Source: UBA11606 sp039188975
Lineage (GTDB): Bacteria > Actinomycetota > Acidimicrobiia > Acidimicrobiales > Aldehydirespiratoraceae
Reading direction: 5' to 3'
Assembly (NCBI GenBank): GCA_039188975.1
Contig: JBCCYT010000131.1
Span: forward strand, 1-12,104
Length of the DNA stretch: 12,104 nucleotides
How positions within the stretch are numbered: the first letter of the stretch is position 1; each line of letters opens with the position of its first letter. The notes under the pieces were generated by a model that saw nothing but the letters and a program-made list of their open reading frames with translations, ran no database searches and had not been told where the DNA came from. Positions 1-6,898 of the stretch are shown piece by piece. The position numbers were made by a program, and so were the translations under genes.

Positions 1-1
1 A

Positions 2-892
2 GGAGAACCCATCGGTGGTCTGAGCGCCGACGCGGCAGCAACGCTCGGGCTACCGGAAGGTCTGCCCGTGATCGCCACCGCCCACGACAAAGCGGTCGAG
101 GCACTCGGCTCCGGCGCGCTCGAACCCGGCGTCGGTTTGGTGTCGCTCGGCACCTACATCGCCGCGATGACTCACGGCCCGCGCCACATTGCGGACGCCG
201 AGTCGTTTTGGACCTTCCAGGCATCGATTCCCGGCCAGTACCTCTTCGAATGCTGGGGGGTGCGCCGCGGCATGTGGAGCGTCAGCTGGTTCCGCGACGA
301 GTTCGGCGCCGCGGCGGTGGCCGCCGCCGCTGAAGCCGGCACGAGCGTCGAAGACGTGCTCAACGCCGAAGCCGCCGAGGTGCCGGCCGGATGCGACGGC
401 CTGCTCACCATTCACGACTGGGCCGCGCCGCCCCATGCACCCTTCCGGAAGGGAGCGATGATCGGCTTCGACGGACGCCACACCCGCGGCCACATCTACC
501 GGTCGATCCTCGAAGGCATTGCGCTGCGGCTCAAGACCCACATGGACCCCATGGCAACCGAGCTCGGCCAACCCTTCACCCACCTGATCGTCAGCGGCGG
601 CGGCGCCAACAGCGACGTCATGATGCAGATTCTCGCCGACGTTCACGGCGTGCCGGTCAGCCGCAACCGGCTTCGCTCCTCGGCCGCGATCGGTTGCGCC
701 GTCAATGCGGGGATCTCCGCCGGGATCTGGGCGACGCCGGCCGACGCAACGGCTGTGCTCGTGCAACGCGACGACACGTTCGAACCCGATGCGGCCGCAA
801 CCGCCCACTACGCCCGACTCGCCGTCATCGAAGCAACGATCCACGACCACCTCGACCCGGTCACCGAGGCGATCGCCGCGCTCGACGACTGA
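2..892 (+). CDS. FGGY-family carbohydrate kinase, C-terminal part (5' end outside window)
   Basis: FGGY kinases phosphorylate sugars or polyols with ATP in the cytoplasm, feeding sugar catabolism. The reading frame is open from base 2, so the N-terminal half lies upstream; 296 residues are visible. The fragment starts at the end of the first domain: LPEGLPV is followed by AHDKAVEALGSGA, where the Asp at bases 86-88 matches the family catalytic base. The second (FGGY_C) domain follows, with GRHTRGHIYRSILEGIAL and the nucleotide-binding signature IVSGGGANSDVMMQILADV (about bases 584-642), then a small-residue helix at about 685-730. The ATG/GTG codons inside this frame are not the true start, because homology-like sequence runs upstream of them. 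The stop is 24 bases from the convergent hydrolase stop. The substrate cannot be told from this half; xylulose, gluconate, ribulose or erythritol-type polyols are all possible. The family call is firm. Confidence 0.9.
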   Translation, partial: GEPIGGLSADAAATLGLPEGLPVIATAHDKAVEALGSGALEPGVGLVSLGTYIAAMTHGPRHIADAESFWTFQASIPGQYLFECWGVRRGMWSVSWFRDEFGAAAVAAAAEAGTSVEDVLNAEAAEVPAGCDGLLTIHDWAAPPHAPFRKGAMIGFDGRHTRGHIYRSILEGIALRLKTHMDPMATELGQPFTHLIVSGGGANSDVMMQILADVHGVPVSRNRLRSSAAIGCAVNAGISAGIWATPADATAVLVQRDDTFEPDAAATAHYARLAVIEATIHDHLDPVTEAIAALDD

Positions 893-916
893 CCCCGCCG
901 AGGGACGTCGCCCGCG

Positions 917-2314
917 TCAGGCCGAAGCCGGCCCGGCCAACTCGTCGAGGAAGGTTGCGCTGTAGCCCAGCTCCAGCAGCCGATCCTGGGTGTCGTCGGC
1001 GTTGTAGAGCGCCCACTCGCCGTCGACACCGGGCAAGGTCGTCACGTGCGCCGGGGTGATTTCGATGCCGGTGCCGCCCAGCAGCCCCTTCACGGTGTGG
1101 GTCACCAGCAGCGACGGCGCGGCGCCTGCGGATGCCGCGCCGGCGGCAACGTCGAAGGCCGGGCCCGACACCTGGCCATCACCGAAGACGAACTCTCCGG
1201 CGTGGAGGCCACTCCGGGCCGGGATGCCGCGCAGCGACAGCCGCATCAGGATCTGGCGAGCGCACGACAACGCCTGAACGGCACCATCGAAGGTGGCGAT
1301 CACGTCGCCATCAGCCGCCGGCACCAGCGAACCGCCGTACAGCGCGATGACCTGGCCCGCGATGCGTCGGTGCGCGTTCGTGATCGAGGTCGCAGGCTCG
1401 TCACCGGCCGGTGGATCGATCTGCGAAACGAGCGCAACCGCCAACTTGTTCTGCGCAGTCCGGGCCGATGCGGCACCCCCCGCAACGAACGCTGCGATTG
1501 TGTCGACGATCTTCGGAGCCGTCGACCCGCACCACGGCAAATGATCGGCTCCCTCGAAGACAACCAACTCGCCCTGCAGTGCCGTCGCCAAGAAGCGAGA
1601 CGCGTCGAGCGGCATGTACGGATCGGCGTCGTTGGCGATGACGACGGTCGGCGTCGAGATGACCGCGATCGATGCCTCGGGGTCGATGTCGATCTTGGCG
1701 GCAAACATGTCCTGGACATGGCCAGGACTCGATGCCTGGCGCAGATACCGCTTTGTCCACTCCACATGACCAGAGTCGTGCATGCGGGAGCGGCTGAACA
1801 TCTCGAGATAGATGCTCTCGTCGCTACCCCACGTCTTGGCCAACTCCACGGCCATCGAACGGGTCACGCGCTTTGCCAGATCTCGATCGGCGACCGGCAC
1901 GTCGAGATAGCCGGCCGCAGCGTTGACGAGCGCCAAGCTCCGCACGCGCTCAGGTGCGATCGCGGCGACGTGAATGGCGACGAGGGCACCGTCGCCGGCG
2001 CCGATGAGGTGGGCATGGTCGAGCCCGACGGCATCGAGTACCGCCAACACGTCGGCGGCCTGCGCCTCCAGCGAGTAGTCGGCCGCCACTCGATCCGACA
2101 CCCCGGTTCCGCGGGCATCGAACCAGATCATCTGGTGACCGACGCCCAACGCCGCGGCGAACGCAGCAAAGGCCGGGTCTTCCCACAACAAATCGATGTT
2201 CTGCGCCAGCGGGGTCAACAACAGCACCGGTACACCGGTGGGGTCTCCCCATTCCTGGTAGCCGATGCGCGGGCCGCCAGCGTTTGTGTACCTCACGTCC
2301 AACGGGCCCGCCAT
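917..2314 (-). CDS. alpha/beta-hydrolase fused to a degenerate class III cyclase-like domain, probably non-catalytic
   Basis: This 465-residue protein matches the actinobacterial architecture of an alpha/beta-hydrolase followed by an adenylate/guanylate cyclase domain. Residues about 8-280 are the hydrolase: WGDPTGVPVLLL, the LLWEDP segment typical of this family, FDARGTGVSD, and a terminal GADHLPW holding the expected His258, with Asp229/Asp231 as candidate acid. The nucleophile elbow, normally GxSxG, reads GAGDG (105-109), so Gly107 replaces the catalytic Ser. Residues about 288-440 resemble the cyclase domain (VIATFDG, GLHAGE, VTHTVKGLLGGTGIE). The first metal Asp (normally FTDI) is Gln298 (VSQI), the Asn/Arg helix has Gly392 at the Arg position, and the segment around 300-335 is shortened. 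There is no transmembrane segment. I infer a binding or regulatory protein rather than an esterase or cyclase. It is last in the minus-strand block, 55 bases after the Coq4-like gene, and has its own TAGTCT hexamer six bases before the ATG. Confidence 0.85.
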   Translation of the reverse strand: MAGPLDVRYTNAGGPRIGYQEWGDPTGVPVLLLTPLAQNIDLLWEDPAFAAFAAALGVGHQMIWFDARGTGVSDRVAADYSLEAQAADVLAVLDAVGLDHAHLIGAGDGALVAIHVAAIAPERVRSLALVNAAAGYLDVPVADRDLAKRVTRSMAVELAKTWGSDESIYLEMFSRSRMHDSGHVEWTKRYLRQASSPGHVQDMFAAKIDIDPEASIAVISTPTVVIANDADPYMPLDASRFLATALQGELVVFEGADHLPWCGSTAPKIVDTIAAFVAGGAASARTAQNKLAVALVSQIDPPAGDEPATSITNAHRRIAGQVIALYGGSLVPAADGDVIATFDGAVQALSCARQILMRLSLRGIPARSGLHAGEFVFGDGQVSGPAFDVAAGAASAGAAPSLLVTHTVKGLLGGTGIEITPAHVTTLPGVDGEWALYNADDTQDRLLELGYSATFLDELAGPASA

Positions 2315-2320
2315 GGGCGG

Positions 2321-2326
2321 AGACTA
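2321..2326 (-). promoter_or_regulatory. candidate -10 element of a leaderless promoter for the hydrolase/cyclase fusion
   Basis: TAGTCT on the minus strand fits the actinobacterial -10 pattern TANNNT and ends six bases before the ATG at 2314. Transcription would then start at or next to the start codon. A purine-rich AAGAGG lies just upstream of the hexamer, about 12 bases from the ATG, which is too far for an ideal ribosome binding site. No clear -35 is visible. If real, this gene can be transcribed apart from the upstream genes. Confidence 0.4.
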
Positions 2327-2369
2327 CCTCTTGGCGCGAGATCGACGCCTCGTCGGGTGCGGACGGCGG

Positions 2370-3503
2370 TCAGGCGACCGACGCGCCGAAGCTCTCGTAC
2401 ACGCGGCCCTGAGCATCGGCGAGTTCACGCCCGGCCGCATCCTGAAACGGCGAGATGCCGCCGGCTTCCCACGGCCCGACCGAACCAGCAGCGAGGGCCG
2501 ACTCGGATTTCGGCACCACATTGAAGTGCTCCCGGACCCGCTCGACCGGCCAGTCGGCGAACGACCACCAGTCGGTGGCGAGAAACTCAGGCTGCTCGGC
2601 CGTCATCGCCCCCCGGCGAAATGCGTCACCGAGCCGTTCCGCCATACCAGCCGTCGCCAGATGGCCAGCGTCGGCTTCGAAAATGCCGGCGGCACCCTCG
2701 AGCTCACCGGTCTGGAAGAGCTTGATCACCATCGCCAATAAGGTGAACGACGCTGGATCGTGGCTCGCACGCGAGATGAAGGAAAACACCTCCAGCTCCG
2801 ACTCGACCGTCGACCCGTAATCGGCGAGCACATGCACCCAGTCGTGCTGCGCGAGGATCGGTGGGGCCGAGCCCTCGTCGCCCGGGAAGTTGAACCCACG
2901 AGCGACATAGAAGTCGTGCACCATGCGGCCGATCGTTCCGGGCTCGAGCGTTGCAAGCTGCCGCCACTTCTCGGCGAGTTCGGGCCGCACCACCGTGTTC
3001 GACCATGCATAGATGTTGTCGTCGGCTGACTGCAGCGGGGTGAATCCGGTCAGGTCGAGATTCGAGATGTATGCGCTGCGGTCGATGTCGGCTGCGACCA
3101 GCTGGCGAGACGACGACATGCATCCCCGCATCGGTGCCAGCAGCGTCTCCGGAAGCGACAGCTCCGTCGCGAAGTCGAGCACTCGCTGTCCAACCTCGGG
3201 TGACGGGTCGGGAAGGATCATTCGCCCGAGTTCCATCACCTGCACGAGCCGGGTCCGAAACGCTTCGTTGCGGTGGGCCAACCCTTCGGCGAACGCAGCC
3301 GCCGACAGCGGCTCGAACACCGCCATATCGACCTTCACCCCGGTCATCGACTCGGTGATGGCGTCGAGCACCGTGCACTGCAGATCGGTCAAGCGCTCGC
3401 CGTCGAGGCACGCAGATCGAATCCCGAGAGCGACCCACTCGATCTCAGCGGGGGTCGGCATGTCGAGGTTCTCAGAGCCGGGGGGAGGAAGCGGCGTCGG
3501 CAT
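2370..3503 (-). CDS. Coq4-family protein with HDxxH-x11-E metal motif and an extra N-terminal helical region
   Basis: With the ATG at 3503 the protein has 377 residues; a GTG two codons upstream (3509) would add two. The C-terminal half carries the Coq4 (PF05019) hallmarks: LEPGTIGRMVHDFYVARGF (about 187-205), then AQHDWVHVLADYG with His220, Asp221 and His224, and Glu236 exactly 12 residues after His224, matching the conserved HDxxH-x11-E zinc-site motif. In eukaryotes COQ4 acts in coenzyme Q synthesis on the ring C1 position. Most Actinobacteria use menaquinone, so the role here is probably different. Residues about 15-140 are helical and acidic and loosely resemble TerB-type helical domains; I am not certain of that. 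The protein is much longer than human COQ4 (265 residues). There is no signal peptide or membrane helix. It lies 31 bases after the ABC transporter. The ATG is preferred because CAGACT ends six bases before it and no Shine-Dalgarno is present. The family is inferred from motif reading. Confidence 0.72.
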   Translation of the reverse strand: MPTPLPPPGSENLDMPTPAEIEWVALGIRSACLDGERLTDLQCTVLDAITESMTGVKVDMAVFEPLSAAAFAEGLAHRNEAFRTRLVQVMELGRMILPDPSPEVGQRVLDFATELSLPETLLAPMRGCMSSSRQLVAADIDRSAYISNLDLTGFTPLQSADDNIYAWSNTVVRPELAEKWRQLATLEPGTIGRMVHDFYVARGFNFPGDEGSAPPILAQHDWVHVLADYGSTVESELEVFSFISRASHDPASFTLLAMVIKLFQTGELEGAAGIFEADAGHLATAGMAERLGDAFRRGAMTAEQPEFLATDWWSFADWPVERVREHFNVVPKSESALAAGSVGPWEAGGISPFQDAAGRELADAQGRVYESFGASVA

Positions 3504-3509
3504 GATCAC

Positions 3510-3515
3510 AGTCTG
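3510..3515 (-). promoter_or_regulatory. candidate -10 element deciding the start of the Coq4-like gene
   Basis: CAGACT on the minus strand ends exactly six bases before the ATG at 3503, the same arrangement as in front of the LacI gene. The alternative GTG at 3509 would touch the hexamer directly, so the motif favours the ATG two codons in. It lies in the 25-31 base gap after the ABC transporter stop. Confidence 0.35.
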
Positions 3516-3534
3516 CCGTCGGGCGCAGCCAGCG

Positions 3535-5532
3535 TCACGGTGACGGCGTCAGATGTCGCGTTCGGAACAGCTCGGCTTTCTGCTCCCGGCTCAACGACAA
3601 GAAGTACTCGCACCGGCCGTCGGCGTAGACCGTGCCGTCTTCGCATGTCGTCTCGATCGTGCCGTCACCGAACTGCTCGCGATACAACGCGGCGTACACG
3701 CCACCCTCGGCGAGCAGGGTGTCATGATCGCCCGACTCGACGATGCGCCCCCGGTCGACCACATGGATGACATCGGCGGACTGAATCGTGGACAAGCGAT
3801 GGGCCACCGCCAGAGTGGTTCGGCCACTCACCAGCTCGTCGAGTGCCGATTGGATCCGTCGCTCGGACGCGGTGTCGAGCGCTGACGTCGCCTCGTCGAG
3901 CACCAGCACCTTCGGGTCGTGCAACAACACCCGAGCGATGGCGATGCGCTGGCGCTCGCCGCCCGACAGGCGGAACCCGCGCTCGCCGACGACCGTGTCG
4001 TACCCCTCGTCGAACTCCATGATCCGATCGTGGATCGCGGCGGCTCGCGCCGCCTTTTCGATCTCGGCTTCTGTGCAGTCGGGTTTGCCATAGGCGATGT
4101 TGTCGCGAAGCGAACCGGCGAACAGGTAGCTCTCCTGGGTGACGAACCCCATTGCATCGGCGAGCGACGCAAGGGTCAGGTCTTGCAGGTCGACCCCGTC
4201 GAGGGTGACCGAACCGGTCCGCGGGTCATAGAGCCGGGCGACCAACGACAGCACCGTCGACTTCCCCGAGCCCGACGGACCGACAAAGGCGATCAGCTGA
4301 CCGGGTCGAGCCTCGAACGACACTCCGTCGAGCGCGTCGACCCGCCGCGTCGGCAACTCGGCTTCGTCGACGGTCTCGCCGTCATCGGGATCGGTGCCGT
4401 CGGTGGCGGGAGGTTCGGTGTAGGCAAAGTGCACGTCGTCGAACACGACCTGACCGTGCAGATCATCGCGAGAGACCGTCACCGCGTCCTCGGCTTCGAC
4501 CACGTCCGGTTTCGCGTCGAGGTAGGCGAAGATCCGAGAGAACAGGGCTCGACTCGACTGCAACTCAACCGTTGTCTCGAGCAACCTTGCGACGGGAAAG
4601 AACAGCCGACTCTGCAGCGTGGTGAACGCCACGATCGTGCCGGCCGACAGTCCGGAATCGCCGTCGTTCAACAAGATGCCGGCCACGACATACACGATGA
4701 TCGGGCTCGCCCCGAGGAAGGCTTGCACCACCGTGAAGAACGACTGACCGATGACCTGCTGGCGGGTTGCGACCGCCGCCAGTCGCTCGTTCGCCTGCGC
4801 GAAACGATTGATCTCATGGTCTTGGCGGCCGAACAGCTTCGCCAACGTGATACCCGAGATCGACAGGGTTTCCTGGGTCACGATCGTCATCTCGGCCGTG
4901 GCGGCCTGGGTCTCGGCCGTGAACTGTTCCCGCCGGCGCCCCACGATGCGGGTCGCGACGATGAAGAACGGCACGGTCGCCAACGACAGCAGGGTCAAGG
5001 GCACCGACAGCAGCAGCATCGCAATCACGGCCGAAATGAACGTGACCGTGTTCGACAAGATGTTCGACAGCGTCGACGTGACCGCCGTTTGCACGCCACC
5101 GACATCGGACGTGATGCGGCTCTGGAGATCGCCCGTACGCGACGAGCTGTAGAACGACAACGACAGCTGCTGTAGATGCTCGTAGAGGCGATTGCGAAGG
5201 TCGCGCAACACGTCCTGCCCCAAGCGGTTCGTCACGATCGTCTGCACGACGCCGAGTGCGGTGCTGGCGATGGTCACGACCAACATGATCGACGCCAGCG
5301 TCACGACCAGCGGCAGGTCGGCGCCGTCCCCATCGCTCGGAAAGAGTCCGTCGTCGAACGTGACCTGGATCAGGAGCGGATTGACAATGCCGAGGACGGC
5401 CGTTCCCAGCACCAGCGTGCCGACGCCGGCAACTCGTCTGCGGTGCGGCGAAAACAGGCGAGCCACGCGACCCCAACTGAAGCCGGATTCGTCGGCGGGC
5501 GAAGCAACGGTGTCTGCGGGTCGTTCGGCCAT
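3535..5532 (-). CDS. ABC transporter, fused permease and ATPase (exporter type)
   Basis: This is a 665-residue half-transporter of the MsbA/MDR-like exporter class, expected to work as a dimer in the cytoplasmic membrane. Residues about 33-330 form the membrane domain, with hydrophobic stretches near 36-56, 76-98, 160-197 and 268-288. The coupling motif SFYSSSRTGDLQSRITSDV (126-144) is typical of the family. The ATPase shows an A-loop Tyr371, Walker A GPSGSGKST (418-426), Q-loop Gln466, signature LSGGE (522-526), Walker B VLVLDE (542-547), D-loop SALD and H-loop His578, so it should be active. Two oddities: an acidic, Asp/Glu-rich insert of about 26 residues (372-397) between the A-loop and the next strand, and a 44-residue C-terminal tail (622-665) with Cys630 and Cys641. 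The gene lies 51 bases after the dioxygenase and just before the Coq4-like gene. Lipid or drug export is possible; the substrate is unknown. Confidence 0.95.
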   Translation of the reverse strand: MAERPADTVASPADESGFSWGRVARLFSPHRRRVAGVGTLVLGTAVLGIVNPLLIQVTFDDGLFPSDGDGADLPLVVTLASIMLVVTIASTALGVVQTIVTNRLGQDVLRDLRNRLYEHLQQLSLSFYSSSRTGDLQSRITSDVGGVQTAVTSTLSNILSNTVTFISAVIAMLLLSVPLTLLSLATVPFFIVATRIVGRRREQFTAETQAATAEMTIVTQETLSISGITLAKLFGRQDHEINRFAQANERLAAVATRQQVIGQSFFTVVQAFLGASPIIVYVVAGILLNDGDSGLSAGTIVAFTTLQSRLFFPVARLLETTVELQSSRALFSRIFAYLDAKPDVVEAEDAVTVSRDDLHGQVVFDDVHFAYTEPPATDGTDPDDGETVDEAELPTRRVDALDGVSFEARPGQLIAFVGPSGSGKSTVLSLVARLYDPRTGSVTLDGVDLQDLTLASLADAMGFVTQESYLFAGSLRDNIAYGKPDCTEAEIEKAARAAAIHDRIMEFDEGYDTVVGERGFRLSGGERQRIAIARVLLHDPKVLVLDEATSALDTASERRIQSALDELVSGRTTLAVAHRLSTIQSADVIHVVDRGRIVESGDHDTLLAEGGVYAALYREQFGDGTIETTCEDGTVYADGRCEYFLSLSREQKAELFRTRHLTPSP

Positions 5533-5537
5533 ACGTC

Positions 5538-5543
5538 AGTGTG
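5538..5543 (-). promoter_or_regulatory. candidate -10 element for the ABC transporter gene
   Basis: CACACT on the minus strand ends five bases before the ATG at 5532. The same hexamer stands six bases before rsmD. No Shine-Dalgarno sequence is visible, so a leaderless transcript is plausible in addition to read-through from the dioxygenase gene. Confidence 0.3.
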
Positions 5544-5583
5544 CCCGAACGGGAGGCTCAGCCGCTCCGGTCGGCCACCGCCG

Positions 5584-6783
5584 TCAGTGGGTGCGACGCC
5601 GGTCGTTGTAGCCGTCGAGCGCGTTCGCCAGCTCGTCGGCGGTCCACTGTTCGGTCACGGCCTGGCGAAGGACATCGGCTTGGCTGGGCGGTGCGAGCCC
5701 GTCGATCGGCGGATCCCGATCGAGATTGGTGGGAAAGGGATAGCCAAAGGCGGTGGCGGCGATCGAGCGATCGAGGGCAGCGGCTGACCAACCAGCCGAC
5801 CGTCGATCACGAAGCGCGCCAAACACCGCCCGACACATGCGATCGCGATCGACGGCCTCCAACGCAATGCCCATCGCGCTCGAGATCTGGAGCAGGTTGC
5901 CCATCCGCCGGACCGATCCCGCCCCGGTCGTGTGGTTGGTGCCGGCGCCGTGGAAGACCGCCGGATTGAAGAACGCTGCGTCGCCCTTCGAAAGCTGGGG
6001 CTGGATGTGGCGTTGGGCGAACAGCTCGATCACGTCGGCGTCACGCCACGCCAGGTACCCCGACACGAGGCGATGAGAGTGGGGGAGCAGCATCGTCGGC
6101 CCCGACTCGACCGGCATGTCGACGTGAGCCACCGCACCCTGGAGCGTGAGCATCGGCGAGAGCAGGTGGGTATGGATCGGGTACTGCTCGGCCTGCTCGT
6201 TGGTCATGAAACCGAGGTGATAGTCGCGGTGGGGCGCCTGGGCGACGCCGCCGGGATTCACGACGTTGAGTTGCGATGTCACCTGGTAGGCGGGTCCGAG
6301 CCAGGCGGTCGACGCCATCGCGAGCGCATCGAATTGGTAGTAGTCGACGAACACCTCGGGAGCGGTGACTGCGAGCTTCTCGAGCGCGTTCCACACCCGC
6401 TCGTTGGCGCCCGGCGCGGCGAAGTGGTCGCCCTTGCCGACGCCCGCCGCTTTCTCGGCATCGATGATCTCGGTGAAGACGGCGGTGGCGCGGTCGACGA
6501 CGTCGGGGGCTACTGCGTTGCGCATCACGACGACGCCTGGTCCGTCGGAAAACACGTGGGCCAGCTCTTCGATCATGGCGTGGCGTTGAGCCGCCGATCG
6601 CTCGACCGCCATGTCATACACCACGACCTCACGCTCGATCGCCGCGGCGTTCGGGTACTGCTCGAGGGGGGTGACCGTGTCGATCAACGCCCGGAGGTCG
6701 TCGATCGCACGGTCGTCCGCCGAGTCGAAGAAGGTGCGATGACGCGCCAACCGGCCCTGGTTCGTTGCTGAGGTCGACACCAT
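5584..6783 (-). CDS. phytanoyl-CoA dioxygenase (PhyH) family Fe(II)/2-oxoglutarate oxygenase
   Basis: This 399-residue cytoplasmic protein should hydroxylate a small molecule using Fe(II), O2 and 2-oxoglutarate. The iron facial triad reads His185-Arg-Asp187 (APHRDYH), with the distal His278 in AVFHGAGTNHT. Arg292, 14 residues after the distal His, is placed to bind the 2-oxoglutarate carboxylate. The jelly-roll segment SGPTMLLPHSHR (227-238) is typical of PhyH proteins. The start is the ATG at 6783. The frame stays open upstream to 7344, but that part runs opposite the LacI gene and has no family character. TACGGT ends seven bases before this ATG, and no Shine-Dalgarno is present. The PhyH family acts on varied substrates (fatty acyl-CoA, natural products, ectoine), so the substrate is open. 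It is first in the minus-strand block and divergent from the LacI regulator, which probably controls it. Confidence 0.9.
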   Translation of the reverse strand: MVSTSATNQGRLARHRTFFDSADDRAIDDLRALIDTVTPLEQYPNAAAIEREVVVYDMAVERSAAQRHAMIEELAHVFSDGPGVVVMRNAVAPDVVDRATAVFTEIIDAEKAAGVGKGDHFAAPGANERVWNALEKLAVTAPEVFVDYYQFDALAMASTAWLGPAYQVTSQLNVVNPGGVAQAPHRDYHLGFMTNEQAEQYPIHTHLLSPMLTLQGAVAHVDMPVESGPTMLLPHSHRLVSGYLAWRDADVIELFAQRHIQPQLSKGDAAFFNPAVFHGAGTNHTTGAGSVRRMGNLLQISSAMGIALEAVDRDRMCRAVFGALRDRRSAGWSAAALDRSIAATAFGYPFPTNLDRDPPIDGLAPPSQADVLRQAVTEQWTADELANALDGYNDRRRTH

Positions 6784-6790
6784 GGGGTGA

Positions 6791-6796
6791 ACCGTA
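6791..6796 (-). promoter_or_regulatory. candidate -10 element of a leaderless promoter for the dioxygenase gene
   Basis: TACGGT on the minus strand matches TANNNT and ends seven bases before the ATG at 6783. The -35 window, 17 bases further upstream (6814-6819), falls within the GGAATCGATCCC palindrome. A repressor bound there would block polymerase. There is no close match to TTGACA. Confidence 0.45.
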
Positions 6797-6807
6797 CGAC
6801 GCGGCAC

Positions 6808-6819
6808 GGGATCGATTCC
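6808..6819. promoter_or_regulatory. candidate LacI-type operator (near-palindrome centred on CG)
   Basis: GGGATCGATTCC is a 12-base palindrome with one mismatched pair and a central CpG, as is usual for LacI-family operators. It overlaps the -35 window of the divergent dioxygenase promoter and lies 80 bases upstream of the LacI start. I infer autoregulation or repression of the minus-strand block by the neighbouring LacI protein. One short palindrome in GC-rich DNA can arise by chance. Confidence 0.35.
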
Positions 6820-6826
6820 AGAGGGC

Positions 6827-6847
6827 AAAACCATCAGAAATCCATCA
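6827..6847. repeat. two-copy direct repeat with 11-base period in the divergent promoter region
   Basis: AAAACCATCA (6827-6836) and AAATCCATCA (6838-6847) agree at nine of ten positions and are offset by 11 bases, about one helical turn. They sit in a locally A/T-rich island in the middle of the LacI/dioxygenase gap. GAAAT (6837-6841) and ATTTC (6847-6851) form an overlapping inverted repeat. A binding site for a second regulator, or an UP-like or bent DNA element, is possible. Confidence 0.35.
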
Positions 6848-6886
6848 TTTCCGGTCTCTCCGGGCCGACTCGAACATCGCATCGGC

Positions 6887-6892
6887 CAGACT
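6887..6892 (+). promoter_or_regulatory. candidate -10 element of a leaderless promoter for the LacI gene
   Basis: CAGACT ends six bases before the ATG at 6899. No ribosome binding site is visible. The hexamer departs from TANNNT only at its first base and has the same form and spacing as the elements before the pirin, rsmD and Coq4-like genes. Confidence 0.35.
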
Positions 6893-6898
6893 TGCTCG

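Noticed and set aside
1046..2524. Long open frame on the + strand opposite the hydrolase fusion
   Set aside because: It is rich in Arg, Asp and His with no domain character and runs antisense to a gene with clear motifs; this is a usual by-product of high GC content.
3919..5175. Long + strand open frame opposite the ABC transporter
   Set aside because: Composition is Arg/Gln/His-rich and low in complexity, with no motif, while the minus strand has every ABC ATPase motif.
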